Shown in pieces: positions 1 to 7,651 of a stretch of 64,000 nt of DNA. A model generated the notes under the pieces. The model worked only from the letters and a program-made list of their open reading frames with translations. It was not told the origin of the DNA and did not search any database. The stretch's first letter is position 1; every line of letters begins with the position of its first letter. Source of the DNA: Actinomycetota bacterium (GTDB lineage Bacteria > Actinomycetota > Actinomycetes > S36-B12 > CAIYMF01). The stretch covers positions 62,001 to 126,000 of the forward strand of contig JAIUOK010000002.1 in assembly GCA_020161245.1 (NCBI GenBank), written 5' to 3'. Position numbers and translations under genes: made by a program.

Positions 1-186
1 GCGCTCGAGGGCGCCGGCGAGGCAGGCGGCGCGCAGTGCGCAGCCTCCGCAGAGCTCCTGGGCCAGAGCCACCTGGTCGGGCGTCTCTGCGAACCACAGG
101 TCCGGGTCGTACGACCGGCACGGCGTGCTGACGTCGAGGTCGTCCGCCATTCCGAGGGCGAGGACGATGTCGAGGGTCATGCTCAT
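1..186 (-). CDS. whiB7: WhiB-family iron-sulfur transcription factor, WhiB7-like (3' end outside window)
   Basis: The first 62 residues can be read, and the gene runs off the left edge. Cysteines at residues 23, 46, 49 and 55 (CX2CX5C in the second half) form the four-cysteine 4Fe-4S ligand set of WhiB proteins. The stretch DPDLWFAETP after the first cysteine and CLAGALER after the last match the WhiB7 branch, which activates intrinsic antibiotic-resistance genes with the primary sigma factor. The diagnostic C-terminal AT-hook lies outside the window, so WhiB7 is inferred. The neighbour uvrD2 supports it, because whiB7 and uvrD2 are adjacent in mycobacteria. I chose ATG at 186, 11 nt after GGAGG (198-202); ATG at 180 or 150 is possible. 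The upstream hairpin and small ORF suggest control by attenuation. Confidence 0.8.
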   Translation of the reverse strand, partial: MSMTLDIVLALGMADDLDVSTPCRSYDPDLWFAETPDQVALAQELCGGCALRAACLAGALER

Positions 187-327
187 CGCGCTGGTCACCT
201 CCTTCATCTCCCGCGGGGTCTCCGCGGATCAGGTCGTGCTGGGCAGGTGTCGTGCTGGTCGTGCACCCGGACCAGAGGGGGTGGGACTGGTCCGGGCGGG
301 TGCGCCTCCCGCGTGGAGCTGGTGCGG

Positions 328-369
328 AAAACACGAAGGCCGCGGTTCCCGGTGTCGGGATCCGCGGCC
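328..369 (-). terminator. Attenuator-like intrinsic terminator in the whiB7 leader
   Basis: An 8-bp perfect stem (338-345 with 362-369) stacks, across one mismatch, on a 5-bp inner stem (347-351 with 356-360) with a 4-nt loop. On the minus strand it is followed by the T-rich tract TTCGTGTTTT (337-328). It lies 142 nt before the whiB7 start and just after the leader ORF stop. That is the layout of the premature terminator described in mycobacterial whiB7 leaders, where ribosome stalling on an upstream ORF permits readthrough. Function here is inferred. Confidence 0.65.
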
Positions 370-383
370 TCGAGGTGCCGTGT

Positions 384-399
384 GGTGAGTGGTCTCACC
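384..399 (-). promoter_or_regulatory. Small hairpin overlapping the leader-ORF stop codon
   Basis: GGTGAG (384-389) and CTCACC (394-399) form a perfect 6-bp stem with loop TGGT. The stop codon of the leader ORF (395-397) lies inside the right arm, so a terminating or stalled ribosome would melt it. It is a candidate switching element for the terminator at 328-369. Confidence 0.35.
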
Positions 400-613
400 C
401 GCTAGAACCTCGAAGCTGCGGAGCGCCGTACGTGGCGTCGACATCGGTGCCGAAGAAGACACCGGTGGCCGGGACGCTGGGCTTGCGCGAGCGCAGGCCG
501 GCCTGGACGCCGTGGGCGGCCACGAGCTCGCGACGCCACGCGGCAGCCGGGATCACGGCAGCAGCGGGCAGCACGACGAGAGCGGCCGCCAGGATGTTCA
601 TGGTGCTGATCAT
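395..613 (-). CDS. Small hydrophobic ORF in the whiB7 leader
   Basis: The ORF encodes 72 residues. ATG at 613 follows a near-perfect Shine-Dalgarno AAGGAGGT with about 8 nt spacing, so translation is likely. Residues about 6-25 (ILAAALVVLPAAAVIPAAAW) form one hydrophobic segment followed by a basic, soluble tail. No family was recognised. It sits between uvrD2 and whiB7 on the same strand and ends 26 nt before the attenuator-like hairpin. It may be the regulatory upstream ORF of whiB7, although it is long for a pure leader peptide, or a small membrane protein cotranscribed with whiB7. The sequences around its start and the whiB7 start are similar (GAAGGAGGTG, then GATGA), as if one initiation region had been copied. 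Confidence 0.5.
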   Translation of the reverse strand: MISTMNILAAALVVLPAAAVIPAAAWRRELVAAHGVQAGLRSRKPSVPATGVFFGTDVDATYGAPQLRGSSG

Positions 614-667
614 CGGGGCCACCTCCTTCGTCGTGTGTCGCGCGCGGGTCGCGCGGTGCGAGTCCAG

Positions 668-706
668 AGGTTACGCAGGGGTTCGCCGACGGCGCAACGA
701 GGTTTT
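668..706 (-). promoter_or_regulatory. Candidate promoter of the whiB7 leader transcript
   Basis: On the minus strand TTGCGC (697-692) and TAACCT (673-668) are 18 bp apart. An AAAA tract (706-703) lies 5 bp upstream of the -35-like element. WhiB7-dependent promoters are known for an AT-rich tract just upstream of -35, so positive autoregulation is possible. The match is loose. Confidence 0.3.
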
Positions 707-853
707 CCGCCGGATTCCGCCGGTCGTGATGTTTTCGTGTCCTGGACGGCGTCCGTTCACGTCGGATCTGCGGCCGTCAGGGCGTCCGGGAGGACGCCGC
801 TCCACGACCTCCCCGGCCCCCTGCAGCGGAGGGCGCAGGCGCCGGTTGCGGGG

Positions 854-3007
854 TCAGGCGGCGTCGTCGGGATCGCTTGCGGCTGCTGGGATCTCGCCGC
901 GAACGAGGGCCAGCACGGAGTCGCCGTAGACCTCGGCCTTCTTGGCCCCGATCCCGGTCACCTTGAGCAGCGCCGAGCGGTCCGTCGGCAGCACCGTGGC
1001 GATCTGCTCGAGGGTGGCGTCGGAGAAGACCACGAAAGCCGGCACGGACTGGCGTGTCGCCTCGTCCTTGCGCCAGGCGCGCAGGCGCTCGAAGAGCGCC
1101 TCGTCGTACGCCGACGGGCAGCCCTCGCACCGGCCCAGGGCGATCTCGCGCCCCGACACGAGGGCCTTGCCGCACACCCGGCAGGTGTCGTTGCGGCGCT
1201 TGCGGGATTCCCGCGACTTCGAGCCCGACCCCCGGTGCACGCCGCCCCCAGCGCGGTCGTAGCGCGGCTCGGGGCCGGCCACGGCGTCGAGGAACGGCGA
1301 GCGCTCCCGTCGGCCGCGGCCCGTCCGGCTGCGGGCCCACGACAGGCCGAGGTGCATGCGGGCCCGGGTGCAGGCGACGTAGAACAGGCGGCGCTCCTCC
1401 TCCAGGCGGGCCGGGGTGTCGGCGTACTGGATCGGGAAGGTGCCCTGGACGAGGCCGGCGACGAACACGGCGTCCCACTCGAGGCCCTTGGCGGCGTGCA
1501 CCGTGGAGAGCGTGACGCCGTCGGCGGTGGGCGCCGCCTGGACGCTGGCGCGCTGCTCGAGGTCGGCCACGAGGGCCGACAGACCCGCCTCGGGGTCGGC
1601 GGCGGCCAGGTCGTCCGCCAGGGTCACCAGGCGCAGCAGGTTCTCCCAGCGCTCCCGCACCGCGCCCTGGCCGCTGGGCGGCTCCGGCGTCCAGCCCATC
1701 GCCGACAGGATCGAGCGGACGTCGGAGCCGAGCTCGCCCGAGGACTCCCCCGCCCGCGCCGCGCCGCGCAGGCGGGTGACGGCCTCGCGCACCTCGCCGC
1801 GCTCGAAGAACGCCGACTCGCCGCGCAGCACGTAGGGCACCCCGGCCTCGCCGAGGGCCTCCTCGAAGACTTCCGACTGCGCGTTGATCCGGTACAGGAC
1901 GGCGATCTCGCGCGGGGGCACGCCCTGGGCGACGAGCTTCGCGATCTGGGCCGCGACGGCCGCGGCCTCGGCGGGCTCGTCGTCGTAGGAGGTGACCCGG
2001 GGCTCGGGGCCCTCGGGGCGGGTGGGCCGCAGCTCGAGCTTGAGCTTGGCCTCGGGGCCGGTGGCGCTGGCCAGCACCTTGTTGGCCAGGGAGACGACCT
2101 GCGGCGTGGAGCGGTACGACCGCACCAGCCGCACCTCGGTGGCATGGGGGAACCGCTGCCGGAAACCGACGAGGTACCGCGAGCTCGCGCCGGTGAAGGT
2201 GTAGATGGTCTGGCTGGCATCGCCGACGACGCAGAGGTCGTCGCGGTCGCCGAGCCAGAGGTCGAGCAGCCGCTGCTGCAGGGGGTTGACGTCCTGGTAC
2301 TCGTCGACGGTGAACCAGCGGTACTGGCGTCGTACCTCGTCGGCGATGTCGGGCCGGGTGTCGAGCATGCCGACGGTGAGGAGCAGCACGTCCTCGAAGT
2401 CGATGAAGCCCTCGTTGGTCTTGCGCTCGTCGTAGGCGGCGTAGGCCTCGGCGACGTTGTCGAGGGTCATCGACCCGGGCGGCTCGCGGCGGGCGGCGGC
2501 GGCCGCTGCGGGGTAGTCGCCGGCGACCACCTGGCTCGACTTGGCCCACTCGATCTCGGCGGCGACGTCGCGCGCGAGCGTGGGGTCGTTCCAGCCGCCC
2601 CGGCGCAGCACCGGCGCGAGCACGCGGGCCTTGCTCGGCAGGATCTCGGGCACACCGCCGCCGACGACGCGTGGCCAGAAGTAGCGCAGCTGGCGCAGGG
2701 CCGCGGAGTGGAAGGTGCGGGCCTGCACTCCCTCGACGCCGAGGCCGGCGAGCCGGTGGCGCATCTCGCCGGCGGCGCGCGCGGTGAAAGTGACAGCGAG
2801 GCTGCGGCGGGGGTCGTGCTGGCCGGTGAGGACGCCGTGGGCGATCCGGTGGGTGATGGCGCGGGTCTTGCCCGTGCCCGCGCCGGCGAGGACGACGACC
2901 GGGCCCGAGAGGGCCAGGGCGACCTCGCGCTGCTCGGGGTCGAGCGCTGCGAGCACGGCCTCCGGGCCGGCCGGGGCGCCCGCGCCGGGCAGGAGGAGGT
3001 CGCTCAC
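854..3007 (-). CDS. uvrD2: UvrD2-type superfamily I DNA helicase
   Basis: A 717-residue ATP-dependent 3'-5' DNA helicase of the UvrD/PcrA fold. Walker A AGAGTGKT is at residues 41-48, with the DEYQD Walker B and QTIYTFTGA motifs further on. After the motor come a four-cysteine module (CRVC at about 609 with a second CXXC at about 629) and a C-terminal HRDC domain (about 638-705). The cysteine motif plus HRDC is the signature of mycobacterial UvrD2, essential there for DNA repair or replication. The reading frame stays open far upstream, but homology begins only near GTG 3007; the extension would run through the repeats at 3072-3178. No strong ribosome-binding site is visible. It is convergent with no gene and divergent from the mycoredoxin gene, as in mycobacteria. 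Confidence 0.92.
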   Translation of the reverse strand: MSDLLLPGAGAPAGPEAVLAALDPEQREVALALSGPVVVLAGAGTGKTRAITHRIAHGVLTGQHDPRRSLAVTFTARAAGEMRHRLAGLGVEGVQARTFHSAALRQLRYFWPRVVGGGVPEILPSKARVLAPVLRRGGWNDPTLARDVAAEIEWAKSSQVVAGDYPAAAAAARREPPGSMTLDNVAEAYAAYDERKTNEGFIDFEDVLLLTVGMLDTRPDIADEVRRQYRWFTVDEYQDVNPLQQRLLDLWLGDRDDLCVVGDASQTIYTFTGASSRYLVGFRQRFPHATEVRLVRSYRSTPQVVSLANKVLASATGPEAKLKLELRPTRPEGPEPRVTSYDDEPAEAAAVAAQIAKLVAQGVPPREIAVLYRINAQSEVFEEALGEAGVPYVLRGESAFFERGEVREAVTRLRGAARAGESSGELGSDVRSILSAMGWTPEPPSGQGAVRERWENLLRLVTLADDLAAADPEAGLSALVADLEQRASVQAAPTADGVTLSTVHAAKGLEWDAVFVAGLVQGTFPIQYADTPARLEEERRLFYVACTRARMHLGLSWARSRTGRGRRERSPFLDAVAGPEPRYDRAGGGVHRGSGSKSRESRKRRNDTCRVCGKALVSGREIALGRCEGCPSAYDEALFERLRAWRKDEATRQSVPAFVVFSDATLEQIATVLPTDRSALLKVTGIGAKKAEVYGDSVLALVRGEIPAAASDPDDAA

Positions 3008-3071
3008 CCGAGCATCCTGCCAGCCGCAGCGGACACCCCCGGACCGGCGTGTGGACAGGCCCGGGGCAGTC

Positions 3072-3178
3072 GGGGGTCCGATCGCGCTCCCCACGACGCG
3101 TACCGACCCCCAGCTCCACGGCCCCACCAGGTTGGGGGTCCGATCGCGCTCCCCACGACGCGTTCCGACCCCCAGCTC
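3072..3178. repeat. Two copies of a 45-bp repeat with palindromic ends, 62-bp period
   Basis: The copies at 3072-3116 and 3134-3178 differ at one base. Each begins with GGGGGTC and ends with GACCCCC followed by AGCTC, so each unit is bounded by a 7-bp inverted repeat. They fill the uvrD2-mycoredoxin intergenic region. Possible roles are a small dispersed palindromic element or a duplicated operator; nothing in the sequence decides. Confidence 0.75.
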
Positions 3179-3295
3179 GGCGACCCTGGCGCGCGGCACC
3201 CGCTCGGCTGCTCCATGCTGGGAATCCCTCGGCGCCGTCCGGCGTTCGCCGAGGGAGAAGAGCACGATCCCGACTCGACGAGGAGCGCCCCGGCC

Positions 3296-3532
3296 ATGGC
3301 CGTGACGATGTACAGCACGACGTGGTGCGGCTACTGCAGCCGGCTCAAGGCCCAGATGGGGCGCGAGGGCATCGAGTTCGTCGAGGTCAACATCGAGACC
3401 GACCCCGAGGCTGCCGCGTTCGTCGAGAGCGTCAACGGCGGCAACCAGACCGTGCCCACGCTGCTCTACCCGGACGGCTCCGCCGAGACCAACCCCAGCA
3501 TCGGCCAGGTCAAGGCCAAGCTCGGCCTGTAG
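3296..3532 (+). CDS. mrx1: Mycoredoxin (glutaredoxin-like oxidoreductase)
   Basis: A 78-residue glutaredoxin-fold protein. MYSTTWCGYCSRLK at residues 5-18 carries the CGYC redox motif of mycoredoxin-1, and NQTVPTLL supplies the cis-proline. Mycoredoxins reduce mixed disulfides between proteins and mycothiol, linking the protein to cytoplasmic oxidative-stress repair in mycothiol-producing actinobacteria. ATG 3296 follows AGGAG at 3281-3285 with 10 nt spacing. It is divergent from uvrD2, the same pairing as Rv3198c/Rv3198A. The repeats at 3072-3178 lie in the shared promoter region. Confidence 0.88.
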   Translation: MAVTMYSTTWCGYCSRLKAQMGREGIEFVEVNIETDPEAAAFVESVNGGNQTVPTLLYPDGSAETNPSIGQVKAKLGL

Positions 3533-3535
3533 CGC

Positions 3536-3892
3536 TCAGGGGAGGCTGCGGCCCCAGGCGGCCAGGGACTGCAGCACGGGCTCGAGGGCCCGCCCCTCGT
3601 CGGTCAGCGAGTACTCCACCCGGGGCGGCACCTCGGCGTAGATCTCCCGGTGCACCAGGCCGGCGTCCTCGAGCTGGCGCAGCCGGTCGGTCAGCGTCTT
3701 CGGGCTGACATCGCCTAGCGAGCGCCGCAGATCGGTGAAGCGGCGCGTGCCGCCCAGCAGGTCCCGGACGACCAGGATCGTCCAGCGCCCGTCCAGCACG
3801 CGCACGGCCTTGCTGACCGGGCACGAGCCGTCCTCGCAGAGCGCAAAGCCGGGGGTCGGTTCCCGTTCGGGAACCTGCTTCCGCGTTGACAA
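3536..3892 (-). CDS. HxlR-family winged-helix transcriptional regulator
   Basis: About 118 residues. The core CPVSKAVRVLDGRWTILVVR, then FTDLRRSLGDVSPKTLTDRL and a tail of the form EYSLTDEG, is typical of HxlR winged helices, with the early conserved cysteine seen in many members. No ATG fits: TTG 3892 lies 11 nt after AAGGA (3908-3904), while GTG 3901 is too close to that site. HxlR proteins usually repress a divergent neighbour in response to redox or electrophile stress, and here the neighbour is the membrane protein at 3947. Two inverted repeats in and next to the gene start are candidate binding sites. It converges with the mycoredoxin gene, 3 nt away. Confidence 0.82.
   Translation of the reverse strand: MSTRKQVPEREPTPGFALCEDGSCPVSKAVRVLDGRWTILVVRDLLGGTRRFTDLRRSLGDVSPKTLTDRLRQLEDAGLVHREIYAEVPPRVEYSLTDEGRALEPVLQSLAAWGRSLP
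3858..3875. promoter_or_regulatory. Inverted repeat GGTTCCCG-TT-CGGGAACC, candidate HxlR operator 1
   Basis: Perfect 8-bp arms around a 2-bp centre, inside the first codons of the HxlR gene. The outer GGTTCC/GGAACC arms recur in the second repeat at 3913-3946, which suggests one DNA-binding protein recognises both. Confidence 0.45.
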
Positions 3893-3916
3893 CCGATCCA
3901 CCGTCCTTCCTAGGTT
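3886..3916 (+). promoter_or_regulatory. Candidate promoter of the small membrane protein gene
   Basis: TTGACA (3886-3891) and TAGGTT (3911-3916) are 19 bp apart and point toward the gene at 3947. The -10-like element overlaps the left arm of the second inverted repeat, so a bound regulator would block it. Confidence 0.45.
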
Positions 3917-3946
3917 CCGTTCTGATGCTACTTCAGAAAGGGAACC
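3913..3946. promoter_or_regulatory. Composite inverted repeat, candidate HxlR operator 2
   Basis: Nested arms: GGTTCC (3913-3918) with GGAACC (3941-3946), and TTCTGA (3920-3925) with TCAGAA (3933-3938). It covers the untranslated leader up to the ATG at 3947. It shares the GGTTCC/GGAACC arms with the repeat at 3858-3875. Confidence 0.5.
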
Positions 3947-4372
3947 ATGATGCGACCGCTCCGATTCACACTGCGCACGATCGCCGTCGTCCAGGCCTTC
4001 TTCGGCGCCCTCTTCCTCCTCGCCCCGTCGGCCGCCCCCGGGCTGCTCGGGCTGACCGAGCAGCAGCCGCCCTGGGTCGACTGGCTGTTCGCGATGATGG
4101 CCGCGCGCTTCCTGGGCTACGCCGTCGGCATGTGGCTGGCCGCGCGCGACCCGCAGCGCCACGTCGCCTGGATCGACACCATGATCGGCATCCAGACCCT
4201 GGACTGGCTGGCCACGCTGGCCGTCCTCGCCTCCGGTGAGCTGGCCCTGCGCAACGTGACCTCGGCAGCCTTCCTGCCGCCGCTGTTCATCGCAGCCCTC
4301 CTCTGGTGGCACCCGCGGCGCGCCCGCAACCGCGTGCGGCTCGCTGAGACGGCCGTCACGGCCGCCGGCTGA
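3947..4372 (+). CDS. Small four-helix membrane protein, function unknown
   Basis: A 141-residue protein with four hydrophobic segments, roughly residues 12-30, 45-65, 77-96 and 102-120, and a basic C-terminus (HPRRARNRVR). The pattern resembles small DoxX- or DUF4267-like membrane proteins, but I cannot assign a family. ATG 3947 follows GAAAGGGAA; ATG 3950 is equally possible. It is divergent from the HxlR regulator and has two likely operators in front, so it is probably its target. A bidirectional terminator follows at 4529-4566. Confidence 0.75.
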   Translation: MMRPLRFTLRTIAVVQAFFGALFLLAPSAAPGLLGLTEQQPPWVDWLFAMMAARFLGYAVGMWLAARDPQRHVAWIDTMIGIQTLDWLATLAVLASGELALRNVTSAAFLPPLFIAALLWWHPRRARNRVRLAETAVTAAG

Positions 4373-4528
4373 CGACGACCCACCGCATCCGACGCCGTGG
4401 CGAGGGGCGCGACGTATCCGGCGAGGGGCTCCCGCGCCGGCTGGAGGGCGGGCGCCGGGGCCGAGGAACGAGGCCCTGCGCGCCCGACCGACGGCGAAGC
4501 CGCCGGCGCAGGCGCGTAGCGGCCAGGT

Positions 4529-4566
4529 AGCAGGGGGTCCGGGGCTGCCGACCCGGACCCCCTGCT
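4529..4566. terminator. Bidirectional terminator between convergent genes
   Basis: A perfect 14-bp stem (4529-4542 with 4553-4566) and 10-nt loop between the membrane protein gene ending at 4372 and nagB ending at 4576. A U-run is lacking, as is common in high-GC actinobacteria. The stretch 4373-4528 shows no gene. Confidence 0.7.
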
Positions 4567-4575
4567 GCTCGTGGG

Positions 4576-5358
4576 TCAGCGGCCGGGCAGACCGGCGGCT
4601 GACGCGTCGTAGTACGACCGGTTCTTGAGCAGGGACCCCGCCTCCTCGTCGACCACGACGACGGCGTCGGCGTGCCACTGCAGCACCGAGCCGGGGCAGG
4701 ACGCCGTGAGCGGGCCCTCGAGCGCCTCGGAGATCGCGAGCGCCTTGGACTCCCCGGTCGCGACGAGGACGAGCCGGCGCGCCGAGAGGATCGTGCCGAG
4801 TCCCTGCGTGAGGCAGTGCGTGGGCACCTCGTCGACCGCGGCGAAGAAGCGCGCGTTGTCCTCGCGCGTGCGGTCGGACAGACGCTTCACCCGGGTGCGC
4901 GATGTCAGCGCCGAGCCGGGCTCGTTGAAGCCGAGGTGCCCGTTGGCGCCGATGCCGAGGATCTGCACGTCGACGCCGCCGAGCCCGGCGATCGTGCGCT
5001 CGTAGGCGGCCGCGGCCGCCGTCAGGGCGTCCAGGTCGGCGCCGCTCCCGTCGGGCACGTGGAGCCGGTCACGGGACAGCCCGACGACGTCGCACACCTC
5101 GCGCTCGAGCGTGGCCCGGTACGACTGCGGGTGGCCCGGGGGCAGGCCGACGTACTCGTCGAGGGCGACGCCGGAGAGCTCCGCGGTCCGCAGCGATCCG
5201 GACGACGCGGCGCGGCCCAGCTCGCGGTAGAGGCCGAGGGGCGACGAGCCCGTGGCCAGTCCCAGGACGCCCGGGCCTGCCGCGGGCAGCGCGGCGAGCA
5301 CCATTGCCGCCGCCTCCACGGCGACGTCGTCGGGCGTGGGGACGATCAGGACCTCCAC
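4576..5358 (-). CDS. nagB: Glucosamine-6-phosphate deaminase
   Basis: 260 residues, the usual NagB length. It converts glucosamine 6-phosphate to fructose 6-phosphate and ammonia. Visible motifs are LGLATGSSPLGLY (phosphate loop), the catalytic region VALDEYVGLP, and GIGANGHLGFNEPG. GTG 5358 lies 7 nt after GGAGG and overlaps the end of the kinase gene by 13 nt, which suggests translational coupling. It is the last gene of the ROK-regulator to nagB operon and completes entry of amino-sugar carbon into glycolysis. No C-terminal allosteric extension is obvious. Confidence 0.93.
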   Translation of the reverse strand: MEVLIVPTPDDVAVEAAAMVLAALPAAGPGVLGLATGSSPLGLYRELGRAASSGSLRTAELSGVALDEYVGLPPGHPQSYRATLEREVCDVVGLSRDRLHVPDGSGADLDALTAAAAAYERTIAGLGGVDVQILGIGANGHLGFNEPGSALTSRTRVKRLSDRTREDNARFFAAVDEVPTHCLTQGLGTILSARRLVLVATGESKALAISEALEGPLTASCPGSVLQWHADAVVVVDEEAGSLLKNRSYYDASAAGLPGR

Positions 5359-6275
5359 GTCGTCACCTCCGGGGTCGTGGCCGCCGGCCGTACCAGGTGC
5401 GCCGCGCCGATGGCGGCTACCGGCACGTCGGTGGCGATGAACGAGACGCGGTCGGGCAGGCCCAGCGACGCGAGGAAGGGCGATGCCTCTCCGCGCACCC
5501 GCAGCTCTGCGCGGATCGCCTCGAGCAGCGGGTCGCCCATCGCGGTGAGGCCGCCGCTGACCACGACGTCCTGCGCGCCGCAGCCGAGCACCAGCACCTG
5601 GATCGCGAGCGCGACGCCGTGGCAGAGCGACTCCGCGGCGAGCACGGCAGCGCCGTCCCCGCCCGCAGCCCGCCCGAACAGGTCCCAGCCGTGGTCGGGC
5701 GCCTCGGGCCAGATGCGCAGCAGCGCCGTGCCCGACGCGAGCGTCTCGAGGCAGCCGGTCTGCCCGCAGGCGCAGAGGACGTCGCCGCCCACCGGGATGT
5801 GGCCGATCTCGCCGGCCACGCCGTCGACGCCGCGCACGACCGAGCCCGCGTGGACGACGGCGGCAGCCAGGCCCGTGCCGAGGTTGAGGTAGGCGAGGGT
5901 GTCGTCGAGCCCGCGCTTGCGCAGGCGGTGGGCGCCGAGCGCCGCGGCCTTCACGTCGTTCTCCACGACGACGCCGATACCCAGCGCGTCGCCGAGCAGA
6001 CGTCCGAGGTCGAGGTCGTCGACGTCGAGGTTCACCGCGTGGCGCACGGTGCCGCCCACCGTGTCGACGAGCCCGGGGATGCAGACGCCCGCGGAGGAGA
6101 TGGCGGACGGGCCGCCGACCTCGGCCACGACACGACGGGCCTGGTGCGCCGCCTGCGCGACGACGTCGTTGTTGCCGCGTCCCGACGGCGCGGTGGCAGA
6201 CGCGAGCACTGCGCCCTCGCGGTCGAGGACGACGGCGGCGGTCTTCGTGCCGCCGATGTCGATGCCGAGCCTCAC
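5346..6275 (-). CDS. nagK: ROK-family sugar kinase, probably N-acetylglucosamine kinase
   Basis: 309 residues. The N-terminus LGIDIGGTKT is the ATP-binding phosphate-1 motif, AGEIGHIPVGG precedes the ROK zinc motif CACGQTGCLE, and there is no DNA-binding domain. ROK kinases phosphorylate hexoses in the cytoplasm. Glucose or N-acetylglucosamine cannot be separated by motif, but the neighbours (NagZ-like glycosidase, nagB, nagA nearby) favour N-acetylglucosamine. GTG 6275 overlaps the stop of the upstream glycosidase gene (GTGA). Confidence 0.85.
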   Translation of the reverse strand: MRLGIDIGGTKTAAVVLDREGAVLASATAPSGRGNNDVVAQAAHQARRVVAEVGGPSAISSAGVCIPGLVDTVGGTVRHAVNLDVDDLDLGRLLGDALGIGVVVENDVKAAALGAHRLRKRGLDDTLAYLNLGTGLAAAVVHAGSVVRGVDGVAGEIGHIPVGGDVLCACGQTGCLETLASGTALLRIWPEAPDHGWDLFGRAAGGDGAAVLAAESLCHGVALAIQVLVLGCGAQDVVVSGGLTAMGDPLLEAIRAELRVRGEASPFLASLGLPDRVSFIATDVPVAAIGAAHLVRPAATTPEVTTWRS

Positions 6276-7651
6276 AGCGCCACCCGCCCGTGCAGCAGGT
6301 CGACGAGGACGCCCGAGACCGCGGGCGAGCCGCCCCACGTGGTGATGCCGGCGCCCCCGCGCGGCCAGCCGCAGTCGACGACGACGACGTCGCGGCCGTC
6401 GGCGCGGAGCCTGTCCGCGAGCTCCCACGCCGGGTGCGCGGCCACGAGGTTGCGGCCGACGACGGCCACGCGCGGTGCGTCGCCCTCCGATGCGTCGGCA
6501 CCGCCGACGGAGGCCGGCCCCCACGGCACCTGGCCGACCGCGAGGTTGGCATCGGTCGACACCTGCAGCACCGCCACGGCGCCGTCGCGCCCGAGCCAGG
6601 CCCGGGCGTCGTCGGACACGTCGAACGCGCGCAGGACGTCGGCGCTCACGGCAGGAGCCTCGGCGGCGCCGAGCTCGCGTGAGCGCAGAACATCGACCCG
6701 CGCCACCGCGTCGCGCAGCCGGGCGATCGGGAGCCGCCCGTCGTCCACCGCGTCGAGGACGGCGTCGACGATCGCGGCGAGCTGGGGGCCGTCGGTCTGC
6801 GATCCGAGGCAGAGGAGGTCGTTGCCGGCGACGAGGGCCCGCACCGCGGCCTGGGGGATGCCGATGGTGCCGCTGGCGCCCGCCATGTCGAGGGCATCGC
6901 TGATGACCGCGCCCTCGAAGCCGAGCTCGCCGCGCAGCACCTCGGTGACGATTCGGCGCGAGAAGGTCGCGGGGACGTCGGGGTCGAGGGCGGGCACGAC
7001 GACGTGCGCCACCATCGCGCAGGACGCCCGTGATCCCCTGAACGGCAGGAGCTCTCGCGATCGCACCACCTCGAGCGGCTCGTCGACGACGGGTAGCGCG
7101 TGATGGGAGTCGGCGGTCGTCGCGCCGTGGCCGGGGAAGTGCTTGACGCAGGCCAGCACACCGGCCGACTGCAGGCCATCCACCCACGCGGCGCCGTGGC
7201 GCGCGACGAGGGCGGGGTCGGCGCCGAAGGAGCGCGTGCCGATCACCGGGTTGTCCGGCGCCGAGTTCACGTCGAGCGACGGCGCGAGATCGAGGTCGAT
7301 CCCCGCGGCGCGCAGGTCGGCACCGATGCGCGCGGCCTCGGCGCGGGTGACGTCGGTGTCGTCGATCCGGCCGAGCACCGCGTTGCCCGGGTAGGGCGAG
7401 CCGGTGCGGTAGTGCAGCCGCGTGACGTCGCCACCCTCCTCGTCGACGGCGACGAGCAGCCGGGGCGAGCGCGCGCGCAGGTCGGCCACGAGCGCGGCCA
7501 CCTGCTCCGGGGTCTCGACGTTGCTGCCGTACAGCGCGACGGAGGCCAGGCCCTCGGCGAGGGCGTCGTCGAGCCAGCCGGGGATCGCGGTGCCGACGAA
7601 CCCGGGCATGAGGGTGCGCAGCACGAGCCGGCGCGTGGCGTCGCCGCTCAC
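6272..7651 (-). CDS. Glycoside hydrolase family 3 beta-N-acetylhexosaminidase (NagZ/DasD-like)
   Basis: 459 residues. KHFPGHGATTADSH is the NagZ signature with the catalytic Asp-His dyad, and ISDALDM holds the nucleophile aspartate. The enzyme releases N-acetylglucosamine from chito-oligosaccharides or muropeptides. No signal peptide is present, so it should act in the cytoplasm on sugar taken up by the adjacent ABC transporter. An extra domain of about 130 residues follows the catalytic barrel, as in two-domain family members. GTG 7651 overlaps the permease stop (GTGA), within a tightly coupled operon. Confidence 0.88.
   Translation of the reverse strand: MSGDATRRLVLRTLMPGFVGTAIPGWLDDALAEGLASVALYGSNVETPEQVAALVADLRARSPRLLVAVDEEGGDVTRLHYRTGSPYPGNAVLGRIDDTDVTRAEAARIGADLRAAGIDLDLAPSLDVNSAPDNPVIGTRSFGADPALVARHGAAWVDGLQSAGVLACVKHFPGHGATTADSHHALPVVDEPLEVVRSRELLPFRGSRASCAMVAHVVVPALDPDVPATFSRRIVTEVLRGELGFEGAVISDALDMAGASGTIGIPQAAVRALVAGNDLLCLGSQTDGPQLAAIVDAVLDAVDDGRLPIARLRDAVARVDVLRSRELGAAEAPAVSADVLRAFDVSDDARAWLGRDGAVAVLQVSTDANLAVGQVPWGPASVGGADASEGDAPRVAVVGRNLVAAHPAWELADRLRADGRDVVVVDCGWPRGGAGITTWGGSPAVSGVLVDLLHGRVAL

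Noticed and set aside
3008-3265. N-terminal extension of uvrD2 by 86 codons
   Set aside because: It would translate the 45-bp repeats, has no homology, and the helicase domain begins properly after GTG 3007.
389-3532. 1047-codon plus-strand open frame across uvrD2 and the mycoredoxin gene
   Set aside because: It is the antisense of uvrD2 and becomes real only in the last 78 codons, which are the mycoredoxin gene in the same frame.
4373-4528. Possible small gene between the membrane protein and nagB
   Set aside because: Open frames here lack ribosome-binding sites and have low-complexity translations; only the terminator is supported.
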